In this document: positions 36,843 to 46,900 of the stretch, in pieces | Numbering within the stretch: position 1 is the stretch's first letter | Layout of the letters: each line of letters begins with the position of its first letter | From: Aestuariibaculum marinum | GTDB lineage: Bacteria > Bacteroidota > Bacteroidia > Flavobacteriales > Flavobacteriaceae | DNA: 64,000 nucleotides | Direction of reading: 5' to 3' | Assembly (NCBI RefSeq): GCF_014596975.1 | Contig: NZ_JACVXD010000002.1 | Span: 62,001-126,000 of the forward strand | The notes under the pieces: model-generated | What the model was told of the DNA's origin: nothing | Database searches by the model: none | Seen by the model: the letters and a program-made list of their open reading frames with translations, nothing else | Made by a program: the position numbers and the translations under genes

Positions 36843-37832
36843 CTAATCCAAAATATTTTCTTTTAAACTCGGCCAGCCAGCTTCGTCCCAAACTAACTCT
36901 GCAATCTTAAGCTTTGGTGCACCATTATCGTTTGCATCATAGGCATGGAAAAACATATAATCCTTACCGTTAAACGTATACGTACTATTATGCCCGGCAC
37001 CATACCAATTTTTATTCCCTTCAACGAGCAACGTTCCGCCACCTTCAAAAAGAGATGTTCCGGTTTTATCTACATAAGGTCCTGTGACGTTCTTAGAACG
37101 GCCAACCACGACTTTGTAGGTACTTTTTTCACCTCGACAACATAAATCCCAAGACAAGAATAAATAATAATAGTCATTCTTTTTAAAAATGAAAGGCGCT
37201 TCAAGAGCAGCATCACCAGGATTCGTATCCGCCAAATCGAAAGAACGCTCTCGTCTGGCAATGGTATACCATTCCTGAGGTTCAGCAATAGACAATAAAT
37301 CCGGATTTAGTTTCACCATTTTTAAACCATCCCAAAAAGACCCGAACGATAACCACGGTGTATTCTCCTCATCAAAAATTAAATTGGGATCAATAGCATT
37401 CCATAAATCACGATTAGGTACCGATTGGATAACAATACCATGATCGACCCATTTATAATTTTCATGGGAAGGGTTTAATGTTTTATTGGTTGCCACGCCA
37501 ATAGCCGAAGTATTTTTAGCAAACGCTGATACCGAATAATACAAATAATACATCCCGTTGTGAAAAGAAATATCCGGAGCCCAAATGTGGTTTTTAAAGT
37601 CTGAAACCACCTCATCTGTCCACTCTGGTTTTTCAGAAAACACCGAAGGTTCCTTTTTCCAATCTTTTAAATCTTTAGAACTAAAACAGCTAATGCCACG
37701 CCCTGTACAATACAAATAAAAGGTATCATCCTGCTGAATCACCACTGGGTCGTGTACGCGAATGTCTTGCGCAAACGCCAGCGTTCCGAAGAACAATGCC
37801 ATTAGACTTAATTTTGATATAAGTGATTTCAT
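36843..37832 (-). CDS. GH43 arabinanase/arabinosidase (329 aa)
   Basis: A five-bladed beta-propeller enzyme acting on alpha-1,5-arabinan. Signal peptide ends LAFAQ. The catalytic triad of GH43 is seen as the base Asp in RVHDPVVIQQD, the pKa-modulating Asp in NAIDPNLIFD and the acid Glu in DAALEAPFIFKK. HIWAPDISFHNGMYYLYYSVS and the SFWDGLKMVKL stretch resemble endo-arabinanase-type members. There is no lipobox, so it is a soluble periplasmic enzyme. It sits ten bases after the second GH43 gene. Endo versus exo action is not certain. Confidence 0.9.
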   Translation of the reverse strand: MKSLISKLSLMALFFGTLAFAQDIRVHDPVVIQQDDTFYLYCTGRGISCFSSKDLKDWKKEPSVFSEKPEWTDEVVSDFKNHIWAPDISFHNGMYYLYYSVSAFAKNTSAIGVATNKTLNPSHENYKWVDHGIVIQSVPNRDLWNAIDPNLIFDEENTPWLSFGSFWDGLKMVKLNPDLLSIAEPQEWYTIARRERSFDLADTNPGDAALEAPFIFKKNDYYYLFLSWDLCCRGEKSTYKVVVGRSKNVTGPYVDKTGTSLFEGGGTLLVEGNKNWYGAGHNSTYTFNGKDYMFFHAYDANDNGAPKLKIAELVWDEAGWPSLKENILD

Positions 37833-37842
37833 AATATTTGTT

Positions 37843-38817
37843 TTATTCCTGAATACCTTCAGAAGTCATTATTACGCGTTTCATCGTGCCGTCTTCATTA
37901 TAATACAAACGATCTACACAAACAGAACGTCTGAAACTTCCGCCGTGTGTTGGGATACTTCCATTATGATAAATGAAATAATCCCTGCCTTTAAACTCAA
38001 TAATGGCCTGATGATTCGTATTACTATTTCCAGCGACTTCATTCAAAATCCCTTTAAATTCCCACGGACCAGTGATGGATTTGCTCATCGCATAAGCAAT
38101 TTTTTCAGGGAACTGATACGCATACGATAAATAATACCAATCGCCTTTTTTATGAATCCAAGGCGCTTCGGTAAAATTTGGTAAATCGACCGTCATTATC
38201 GGGCCATCTAACTCAATCATATTTGGTTTAAGCTTGGCATATTTACAAACGGTATTTCCCCAGAATAAATATGCCTGACCATCATCATCCACCCAAACAG
38301 TGGGATCAATATCATCCCAGCTAATTTTAGTTTGTGTGGTCATATCGTTTGTTATTAAGGCTTTTCCAATAGCATCTTTAAAAGGTCCTGTTGGACTATC
38401 AGAGACCGCAACACCAATGGCTTTACCATGAATACTGCCATGCTCTACAGTAACATACCAATAAAATTTGCCGTTATGTTCTATAACCTGAGATGCCCAT
38501 GCACTACCCGACGCCCACTTAAAATCTGTAGGCTTTAATGGTACTGGATGCTCTTCCCAATGTACCATATCTGAAGATGAATATACCAACCATTCATGCA
38601 TACGATAGGCATTCACATCGTTTGGCGCCTGATCATGTCCTGCATACAAATACACTTTATCGTCGTGTACAATAGCTGCAGCATCGGCGGTATATTTATC
38701 TGTAATAATCGGGTTATTAAATTGCTCTACTGCCTTTAAAGCTGTATTTATTTTTGTTGATTTACAAGCTACTGTAAAGACTAAAAGTCCTCCCAAGCAT
38801 ACATAACTTAATTTCAT
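37843..38817 (-). CDS. GH43 arabinofuranosidase-like lipoprotein (324 aa)
   Basis: A second GH43 five-bladed propeller, with a lipoprotein signal (lipobox TVAC, Cys18) and a non-acidic tail KSTKINT, which suggests the periplasmic face of a membrane. Catalytic residues are Asp in TADAAAIVHDD, Asp in DIDPTVWVDDDG and Glu in NFTEAPWIHKKG. The MHEWLVYSSSDMVHW and NTNHQAIIEF stretches resemble arabinoxylan/arabinan arabinofuranohydrolases. It lies between two other GH43 genes on the same transcript. Confidence 0.9.
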   Translation of the reverse strand: MKLSYVCLGGLLVFTVACKSTKINTALKAVEQFNNPIITDKYTADAAAIVHDDKVYLYAGHDQAPNDVNAYRMHEWLVYSSSDMVHWEEHPVPLKPTDFKWASGSAWASQVIEHNGKFYWYVTVEHGSIHGKAIGVAVSDSPTGPFKDAIGKALITNDMTTQTKISWDDIDPTVWVDDDGQAYLFWGNTVCKYAKLKPNMIELDGPIMTVDLPNFTEAPWIHKKGDWYYLSYAYQFPEKIAYAMSKSITGPWEFKGILNEVAGNSNTNHQAIIEFKGRDYFIYHNGSIPTHGGSFRRSVCVDRLYYNEDGTMKRVIMTSEGIQE

Positions 38818-38855
38818 GTTTAAATATTTATTTTTTAAAGAACAATACTTCAGTA

Positions 38856-40553
38856 TTATATTTTCTTACCCCAAACTGGCAATCCACCTGCTGTTAAACC
38901 TGAATAAGTAATAGTTACTTTTCTGGTACTTGCTTCCCAATCCCAGGCATCTTTCACCTTACATTTTACGCCATTTATGGTTAATGTTTTCGCAGAACTA
39001 TCGTAAGACCATGTTCCTGAAACCCCTCCTGTTACTTTTTTATCGGTTGTGAGGTTTAAGGTTTTTGATGTCTGAATGATTTTATACTGATAATTCATTT
39101 CTATATGTTCCCAATTTCCAATAAAAGAAGCTTCAGTAATCTCTGTTGTTGGTACACCAGCATAACGCTCTGGTGCAATAACCGGCCAACCATCGTCTGT
39201 CCATTGAATTTCACGTACATGTCCCATCATTATAGCATTAGAAACATTAATACCTGAAACATTTTCTGGTAAACGCGCCTGCGACGCATAAAACCATTCT
39301 TGTGTATCTGGATTTTGGAAAACAGCATTATGTGAAAATCCAACCCAACCTGTATGGTTTTTAAAACTGTACGGATGTGTCAACATCGGGTAACAATCGG
39401 CACCAGCTGAAACATCTGCTCCATTAATACCTAAATAAGGTCCGGTAATAGTTTTAGAACGCGCAACACGAGTGTTATAAGCAACAGACAATTCATCGTA
39501 AGCCATAAACAAATAGTAATAATCGGTATCTGGATTATATAGAATTTCAGGGCCTTCTGAAGCTTGCCAACGGCTATTTCCTCGTTTCGCGATAGTAACT
39601 CCGTAATCATCTAAAGTTTCTAATTTATCAGGTTTACCTGTTTCAGAATTCAACTTTAAAGCTGCTATACCCGAATGCCAGGACCCATAAATTAGGTACT
39701 GTTCATTTTGAGGCGTTTCAATAAATGTTGGATCGATAGCATTGAATTTAAAATACCCACTCCAATCGTTTCCGCTCGTTCTTGTATAGGTTTCTATTCC
39801 ATCTGCCACAGAGCAAACCACCATACCTTTATCAGTCCAGTTATTCGAGGCCAAATCGTCGGTTTCCATTAAACCAATAAACGCACGCTCTGTCCATGAT
39901 GTATCAAAATCGGAACCAACAATAGGCTCTACAACCACAATACTGTAATACATTCTGAATATATCGCCGACTTTTCTAACGCAAGGCGCCCAATAGCCAT
40001 ACTGTGGGTTTTCGATAGGCGGTAGAGCAGGATCCATTTTAGAACGCATACTATTCAAAGTGTCTTTTACCCAAGTTGGGGCGGAAGGCATTGTACTCCC
40101 TCGATACTCCCAGTTTATTAAATCTTTCGATCGTCTGTGATGAAAATGACCGTTACCATCATGCGCATTACCGTAAGACGCATCGGTTTGGTACATGTAA
40201 TAATACTCACCATCTTTTACCACCGATGGGTCATGCACATTTGCCAAATTCCATTGCGAGCGGCTACTCCACGACGCAATAGATGTGTAATTATCCGGAT
40301 AAGTAGGTCCATCAAACGTTTCAACTATAGGAGGTTCGTAACCACATTCAACAGAATTTTCTACAGAAGTGGTATAAATTCCTCCATTACCATCGGCATA
40401 GGTTATAATTTGAGTCGTTCCGTTACATTCTTTACTAATCACTGTTCCTGCCTTTTCATAGTTTTCAGTATCATCTTTGGAACAGCTCAATAACGTCAAA
40501 GCCACTAAAACTAAAATTCTTAGAGCTTTAATTTTCAATACATTATTTTTCAT
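38856..40553 (-). CDS. GH43 endo-arabinanase, probable surface lipoprotein (565 aa)
   Basis: Cuts alpha-1,5-arabinan internally. Lipobox LSC (Cys24), followed by SKDDTENYEK, an acidic tail that matches the surface-export signal. An N-terminal region of about 75 residues leads into the propeller, with Asp in NVHDPSVVKDG, Asp in NAIDPTFIETP and Glu in ASEGPEILYNPD. From about residue 475 there is a C-terminal beta domain (SFIGNWEHIEMNYQ to LPVWGKKI) like the C-terminal module of extracellular endo-arabinanases. It is the only one of the three GH43 enzymes that looks surface-exposed, so it probably makes the first cuts. Confidence 0.9.
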   Translation of the reverse strand: MKNNVLKIKALRILVLVALTLLSCSKDDTENYEKAGTVISKECNGTTQIITYADGNGGIYTTSVENSVECGYEPPIVETFDGPTYPDNYTSIASWSSRSQWNLANVHDPSVVKDGEYYYMYQTDASYGNAHDGNGHFHHRRSKDLINWEYRGSTMPSAPTWVKDTLNSMRSKMDPALPPIENPQYGYWAPCVRKVGDIFRMYYSIVVVEPIVGSDFDTSWTERAFIGLMETDDLASNNWTDKGMVVCSVADGIETYTRTSGNDWSGYFKFNAIDPTFIETPQNEQYLIYGSWHSGIAALKLNSETGKPDKLETLDDYGVTIAKRGNSRWQASEGPEILYNPDTDYYYLFMAYDELSVAYNTRVARSKTITGPYLGINGADVSAGADCYPMLTHPYSFKNHTGWVGFSHNAVFQNPDTQEWFYASQARLPENVSGINVSNAIMMGHVREIQWTDDGWPVIAPERYAGVPTTEITEASFIGNWEHIEMNYQYKIIQTSKTLNLTTDKKVTGGVSGTWSYDSSAKTLTINGVKCKVKDAWDWEASTRKVTITYSGLTAGGLPVWGKKI

Positions 40554-40565
40554 AAGCTTTAGGTA

Positions 40566-42122
40566 TTATTTCCCCTCTAGCATCACAACAGAGAACGGAG
40601 GAATGGTTACGGTAAGCTTATTCTTTTTTAATTTAAAATCTTTGAAGGCCTCAACTTTAACTGTTGAAGGCTTATCAAATGTATTATGGTCTTGAAGTTT
40701 TTTAGATGCTACGATATTTGCGGTAAAATCTTTTACATCTAAATTAGCACAATCAATTTCAATTGTATTTTCTTTTTTAGAATCGATATTTACTAAAGAG
40801 ATATGCACTAATCCCTCTTTATCTTTTGAAGCTGAGGCAGAAATAGCCGGAAGTGATTCTCCGTTAAAAGTGTACTTTGGCGACTCGAATGAAAGTGGTA
40901 ACAATTTAGCATCCTGATGCGCTGTATACATTTTCATAACGTGATAGGTAGGCGTTAACAACATTTTTTCATCCTTCGTTAAAATCACTGCCTGTAATAC
41001 ATTAACCGCCTGCGCCAAATTCGCCATTTTAATTCTGTCTGCTCGTTCATGAAGCATGTTTAGTGTAATTCCAGCAATCATGGCATCGCGCATTGAATTT
41101 TGCTGATAGGCAAACCCTGGATTTGTTCCTTCTTCAACAGCGTACCAACTTCCCCATTCATCAACCACTAAAGCCACTCGTTTTTTAGGATCATATTTAT
41201 CCATTATAGCAATATGATTATCTAAAATTTCACTGGTTTTTAGACAGGTTTTCATGATAGAGAAATAATCTGACTCATCAAATTTTGTCGCCGAACCTGA
41301 AGGCGGCCATCCTGTACGCGTATAATAATGTACCGAAAGTCCCCACATCATATGATGCGATACATCTCTCATCATTACTTCGGTCCAGCGATAATTGTCA
41401 GCATCGGCACCCGAAGCTATTCTTTTAATATCTATTCCAGGATAGTTTCTGGCATACGTAGCATATTGCCTGTACAAATTAGCAAAATACTCTGGTGTCA
41501 TGTTACCACCGCAGCCCCAACTTTCATTTCCAATACCCCAGTATTTCACGCGCCAAGGTTCTTCTTGTCCGTTGGCTTTTCTCCATTGCGCCATACTTGT
41601 ATTACCATCGTAATTACAATACTCTACCCAATCGTTAAGTTCTTCAACGGTTCCGCTACCTACATTTCCAGCCAGATAAGGCTCTGCACCAAGTAACTCA
41701 CAAAGTTCTAAAAACTCATGAGTTCCAAAGCTGTTATCTTCTTCTACCATGCCCCAATGGGTATTAACAATCACAGGTCTGTCGGCTTTTGGCCCAACAC
41801 CATCTTTCCAATGGTATTCGTCTGCAAAACAGCCCCCTGGCCAACGCAAATTAGGAATCTTTAATCCTTTAAGTGCTTCAACAATATCGTTTCTAATACC
41901 GTTTGTATTAGGTATTTCGCTATCTTCTCCTACATAAAAACCATCGTAAACAGAGCGCCCTAAGTGCTCTGCAAAATGCCCGTAAATATGTTTGCTAATT
42001 ACAGGGGCATTTTCATCTACCTGAATGTCTATTGAGGTTGTATTATCTTGTGCATTTAAACCCGAAGTAACCATTACAAATAAGGCTAGGGGTTTTAATA
42101 GTTTAGTTTTAATAGTTGTCAT
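40566..42122 (-). CDS. Alpha-L-arabinofuranosidase, GH51 (first in the locus)
   Basis: Removes terminal alpha-L-arabinofuranose. 518 aa with signal peptide ending GLNAQ. The TIM-barrel carries the acid/base Glu in YWGIGNESWGCGG and the nucleophile Glu in ALVVDEWGSWY; NLRWPGGCFADEYHW is a further GH51 mark. It lacks the beta-sandwich insertion of the longer GH51 in this locus. It heads the enzyme part of the locus, 259 bp after susD, and has its own promoter (42188-42195) with a proposed AraR operator directly downstream of it. Confidence 0.94.
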   Translation of the reverse strand: MTTIKTKLLKPLALFVMVTSGLNAQDNTTSIDIQVDENAPVISKHIYGHFAEHLGRSVYDGFYVGEDSEIPNTNGIRNDIVEALKGLKIPNLRWPGGCFADEYHWKDGVGPKADRPVIVNTHWGMVEEDNSFGTHEFLELCELLGAEPYLAGNVGSGTVEELNDWVEYCNYDGNTSMAQWRKANGQEEPWRVKYWGIGNESWGCGGNMTPEYFANLYRQYATYARNYPGIDIKRIASGADADNYRWTEVMMRDVSHHMMWGLSVHYYTRTGWPPSGSATKFDESDYFSIMKTCLKTSEILDNHIAIMDKYDPKKRVALVVDEWGSWYAVEEGTNPGFAYQQNSMRDAMIAGITLNMLHERADRIKMANLAQAVNVLQAVILTKDEKMLLTPTYHVMKMYTAHQDAKLLPLSFESPKYTFNGESLPAISASASKDKEGLVHISLVNIDSKKENTIEIDCANLDVKDFTANIVASKKLQDHNTFDKPSTVKVEAFKDFKLKKNKLTVTIPPFSVVMLEGK

Positions 42123-42167
42123 TAGTTGTTGGTATAAATTTTATACATTTATCTCTACAAACACGAT

Positions 42168-42186
42168 AAGTGTTCAATGTACACTT
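42168..42186. promoter_or_regulatory. Proposed AraR operator at the GH51 promoter
   Basis: AAGTGT-N7-ACACTT, extended by one more T/A pair. It lies 46 bp before the GH51 start and one base downstream of the -7 box, over the expected transcription start. The same half-sites, spacing and position are found at the sigma gene. Confidence 0.6.
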
Positions 42187-42187
42187 A

Positions 42188-42218
42188 CAAATAAATTAAA
42201 AAAAGTTAATATATCCAA
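42188..42218 (-). promoter_or_regulatory. Promoter of the GH51-GH43-GH127-galM unit
   Basis: On the minus strand TTG (42218-42216), 20 bases, then TTTATTTG (42195-42188), one base off TAnnTTTG. It allows the enzyme genes to be transcribed apart from susCD. Confidence 0.5.
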
Positions 42219-42312
42219 GACAGAAAGGTAAATAACTGTAATATTAACATTTAAAAATTAATCCTTCATCATTTAACAACAAAGCATTGTATCATGTAAC
42301 ACGTTTTTAAAT

Positions 42313-42344
42313 CATATGGCAAGTTTATACTAACTTGCCATATG
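42313..42344. repeat. Perfect stem-loop downstream of susD
   Basis: A 13 bp perfect inverted repeat (CATATGGCAAGTT) with a six-base loop, 37 bp after the susD stop codon. No T run follows on the minus strand, so it is better read as a 3' mRNA stabiliser or processing site than as a strong terminator. Confidence 0.7.
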
Positions 42345-42381
42345 AAGAAACTCTAACTCAAATAATAAATCCTATAATTTT

Positions 42382-43944
42382 TTAGTATCCATCATTTTGA
42401 TCAGTAACCAATGGGTTATTGTCCATTTCTGATTGTGGAATTGGGAAATACTCTCTACCTGCTACATAACTGTTAAATTCAGGATCTCTAGATTTTAGCC
42501 ATTCTAATTTTGCAGGGTCTTGCAACCATCCCCAACGACGAATATCATCAAAACGATGGCCTTCTAATGAAAATTCTAAGAAACGTTCATGCGCAATTTG
42601 ATCACGCATTTCCTGCTGAGTCATACCCGGTTTAACCGTAGCTAAATCCGGTAAATTAACTCGGTCTCTAACCTGCTGAATGTACGGATAAGCCGATGCT
42701 GTTTGCCCTAACTCGTTTAAACATTCTGCATACATTAACAAAACATCTGCATAACGTAAGATTCTTTCATTGATACCTGATCTCCAATCATATTCATTTG
42801 CCTGGCTTCCGTCTGAATTTTGATATTTTGCACAAAATATTTCATTTAAATAAGAGGCATTTCCAGCATAATGCGCAGAAAACTCTACACCATAAAGCAT
42901 CATTCCTGGTTTGTTATAAAACATTGTTGCATCTAATCTTGGATCAATTTCTCCAGAAACAGTAAGTTCTTCTTGATATTCATTAAACAATGCCCAAGTT
43001 GGTTGAACATCTGAAAAGCCAAAGGTTGGCGGGCCATACGTAATAGCTCTGGCAGAGGTTTTACCCCAGGCTGATGAGGGTTCTCCTCCCCATCCCAGAT
43101 CTACTCCTCCAACTTCTCTGTTAAATTGAACTTCGAAAATAGACTCTATATTGTTTTCATTTTCTTTAGTAAAATTTTGTCTATAATCAGGAACTAAATC
43201 ATAAACTCCTAAGCCAATAACTTCATCGAAAGCAGCTCTTGCCTCTGCATATTCGTGATTAAACAAGTGTGCTTTCCCTAAGTATGACAATGCCGCTCCT
43301 TTGGTCGCCCTTCCTTTTTGACCAGCATCAGGACCTGAAACGTTATTATAAGATACCGGCAATAAATCTACCGCCATTTGAAAATCTGACTTTACCTGAG
43401 CCCAACCTTCTTCCTGCGTTTTTTGTTCATGATATATTTCTAAACTTGTTAATGGTAAAGGAACGTTTTTGAACATATTTACAGCATGAAATAAATACAA
43501 GCCTCTCAAAAAATAAGCCTGACCAATAATTCTATTTTTTAAATTAGCATCTTCTATTTCTATGCCTGGCACATTCTCTAATACCTGATTTGCTCTATAA
43601 ATTCCTTGGTAATAAGTTTCAAAAGCCCAACCATATATCGACGCATCGGAGATACTGGTATTAAACTTCCCTACATTCGCCATAGCTGACCACGGAGAGT
43701 TACTTCTTGTTCCATCTCCTTTTAAGTCTAACAATAAAGGAGTACTTCGCATATAAGTACCATCTGTTAATAAACTCGCGTATGCCGCATTAACTCCCTT
43801 TATCGCATCAGTTTCATCTTGCCAAAAAGAATCTGCAGTTTCAAAATTTGGAGACACCTGGTCTAGATCATCATCGCTTACACAGCTTGATGCAAATAAA
43901 GAAGTAACTACAGCTATTGAATATATTATATATTTAGTTTTCAT
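42382..43944 (-). CDS. SusD/RagB-family glycan-binding lipoprotein
   Basis: Surface lipoprotein that caps the SusC channel and binds the glycan. 520 aa with lipobox ASSC (Cys21), followed by VSDDDLDQ, which matches the surface-export signal of flavobacterial lipoproteins. Helical tetratricopeptide-like regions carry the family marks FLRGLYLFHAVNMFKNVPL, GAALSYLGKAHLF, and RYADVLLMYAECLNELG followed by ERFLEFSLEGHRFDDIRRWG near the end. It lies 20 bases after susC. The ligand is inferred from the neighbours to be arabinan oligosaccharide. Confidence 0.95.
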   Translation of the reverse strand: MKTKYIIYSIAVVTSLFASSCVSDDDLDQVSPNFETADSFWQDETDAIKGVNAAYASLLTDGTYMRSTPLLLDLKGDGTRSNSPWSAMANVGKFNTSISDASIYGWAFETYYQGIYRANQVLENVPGIEIEDANLKNRIIGQAYFLRGLYLFHAVNMFKNVPLPLTSLEIYHEQKTQEEGWAQVKSDFQMAVDLLPVSYNNVSGPDAGQKGRATKGAALSYLGKAHLFNHEYAEARAAFDEVIGLGVYDLVPDYRQNFTKENENNIESIFEVQFNREVGGVDLGWGGEPSSAWGKTSARAITYGPPTFGFSDVQPTWALFNEYQEELTVSGEIDPRLDATMFYNKPGMMLYGVEFSAHYAGNASYLNEIFCAKYQNSDGSQANEYDWRSGINERILRYADVLLMYAECLNELGQTASAYPYIQQVRDRVNLPDLATVKPGMTQQEMRDQIAHERFLEFSLEGHRFDDIRRWGWLQDPAKLEWLKSRDPEFNSYVAGREYFPIPQSEMDNNPLVTDQNDGY

Positions 43945-43964
43945 AATTTTTAAAATTTTGAGTA

Positions 43965-46900
43965 TTAAAAGTCAACCTTTAAACCTAACGCTAATGTTCT
44001 TGGATTAGGAAACGATCCAAATTCGGTTCCTCTATTAAAAAGTCCATCACTTATAAAGTCAGGATCATACCCTTTATACTTTGTAATTACAAATAGATTT
44101 TGAGCAGAAGCAAATACTCTAGCTTTAGAAAACACCTTGGTTTCAAGAGGTATATTAAACCCTAACTCTAAACTTTGTAATTTAACAAAGTCTCCATCTT
44201 CTATAAATCTATCTGAAGCTCTATTATTTGCATTTGGATCTCCAATTACAGGTCTTGGAACATTAGTATTTGTATTCTCTGGTGACCAATAATTCAACAT
44301 ATCTGTATGGCTGTTACCTAAATCACCAACCATTAAAGCTTGGTAAGTTCCATTGTATATTTTATGTCCAGCAGCACCTTGGAAAAAACATGAAAAGTCA
44401 AAGTTTTTATAAGAAGCACTTAAATTTAATCCATATGTAATTTTAGGAATAACACTTCCTTTGAAGGTTCTGTCATCATCTGTAATAGACCCATCTCCAT
44501 TAATATCTTTAAACTTAACATCCCCTGGGGCCGTCTGTCCTGTTTGATAGGCGTGATTGTCTATTTCTTCCTGATTTTGGAAAATTCCTTCTACTTCGTA
44601 AGCATAAATCTCTCCGGCAGATCGTCCCACTTCAGTTCTTCCAACCCCCTCTTGAATTGGAGTATCGTCGTTACCTATTTTTAATACTTTATTTTTTAAA
44701 GTTCCTAAATTGGCTGAAACGTTATAACTAAAATCTTTCTTCATATCCCCATAACTTAAGGTGAATTCCATTCCTGTATTTTGTACTGTTCCAGCATTGG
44801 TTGTTAATCTAATAGGAAAAGATCCTGATGAATAAGGAATAGGCACATCGGCTAATAAATCTGTAGATTGTTTTTTGAAGTATTCTGCTGTAAATAGCAA
44901 CCTGTTATTAAACATTCCTAACTCAGCAGCAATGTTTGAAGATTCTGTATCCTCCCACTTAATATCTGGATCTACTATTTTAACAACGGTAGAACCTGGT
45001 GCTAATTCATTTCCAAAAAGATAACTCGCAAAATCATTTGTAGTTAAAGCAAATTCATATACACCGATGGTATTATTTCCTAACTGACCATAACCTCCAC
45101 GTATTTTAAAAGTATTCCACCATTCGGGCAAGGTTATAACGTTATGTACTTTCCAAGCTCCAGACACCGAAAAGTAATTACCTGTATTATTTCTAGGAGC
45201 AAATTTCGAGGATTTATCTTGTCTGAAATTAAACTCCATTAAATAGGTGTCATCGAAAGAGTAATTAAAACGCCCGATATAAGATTTATACGTCTCGGTA
45301 GTCATTCTTTCAATAGCATCTCTATTATCGGCATATTGTAACTGAGCAATCTCTCCAACTTCATAACCTGTTCCTCTGGCAAGCAAGTTTGCGTAATCTG
45401 AGCGCTCTTGTAACATACCCCCTAATAAATTAAAGTTATGTTTTTCTCCAATATTAAAATCGTAGGTTAATAAATTATTGATTATTGTTCTGGTAGTATT
45501 ACCTGTATTAATCTCTAATCGAGATTCTGCTTCTTCAGTAACATAATACCAACCTAAATCGCTTGGTGGGTTAAAATATCTAGTGTCCCAATTGGTGCGG
45601 TCTCCACTCACATTTAATTTATATTTTAAACCGTCTAAAATTTCATATTCTCCCCAAACATTACCCACAAAACGATTTCGTCTATTCTCGTTGGTAATTA
45701 AATTATTATAACCAATTACATTTAACGAAATCACTCTTTGTGCAATTCCATCTGTACCTCCATAGCCACCTAATCTACTTTCATCATAAACTGGCATTGT
45801 AGGAACTGCCGTTAATAAATTAATTATAGAACTTGTTCCAGCTAAATACTCATTAAAATTCTCCTTGTCTGATAATGAATACGCCACTTTAGCTCCATAT
45901 TTAAATTTCCCTTTGTGTCCACTTAAATTAATGTTTGTAGAGTATCTCTCGTAAGCCTGAGGCGTTTCGAAGTAACTCGTGTTTTTAAAATAATCTAAGT
46001 TTACATTATAACTCAAGGATTCAGCACCACCGTTAAAGCTTAAACTATGATTCTCTAAAGTTCCCGTTCTAAAAGCTTCATCCTGCCAATTAGTGTCTAC
46101 ATCATCTATAAACAAATCGCTGTTTGGGTACGCTCCTGGAGAGGTCGGAACATTTAAACCTTGATTATTAGCATTAGTTTCAGCAGTTCTAACAAGCTCT
46201 TGGTACTGTTCTCTATTTGCTAAAGAATACCATCTGTTTTGAGCAACGTTTTGAAAACCAATAGTAGTTTTATAACTAATATCAAGTTTTCCCTGTTTTC
46301 CTTTTTTTGTTGTAATAATTACCACGCCATTAGCTCCACGAGCTCCATAAATTGCAGCAGAAGAGGCATCTTTTAAAACCTGAATTGACTCGATATCACC
46401 TGTAGCAAAGTCGTAAGGATCGTCTACAATAACACCATCGATTACAAACAGCGGATTATTATTTCTAAAAGATGTAATCCCTCTAATTTTAATATTTACA
46501 AACCCTCCTGGTTCTCCCGATGATTGCACGGTTACTCCTGGTGCTTGCCCCTGAAGCATTTTAGCCACATCGTATGTTATGGTTTTTTTGGCATCAGCAA
46601 CATCTACAACACTAACCGATCCTGTTAAGTTTTCTTTCTTTTTAGTTCCATACCCTACTACCACAACTTCATCTAATGCAGCGGCATTTTCTCTTAGCAT
46701 AATGGTTAAAGACGTTTTTCCTTCTAAAGAAACTTCTCTGGTAGTATAGCCTACATAAGACACCACCAATACGGCATCGGCATTAGCTACTGTTAAAGAG
46801 AATTTTCCATCAAAATCGGCCTGAGCACCAGTATTGGTTCCTTTAACAATAATATTCGCCCCTGGAAGTGGCATTCCAGCGCCATCAACAACAGACCCAG

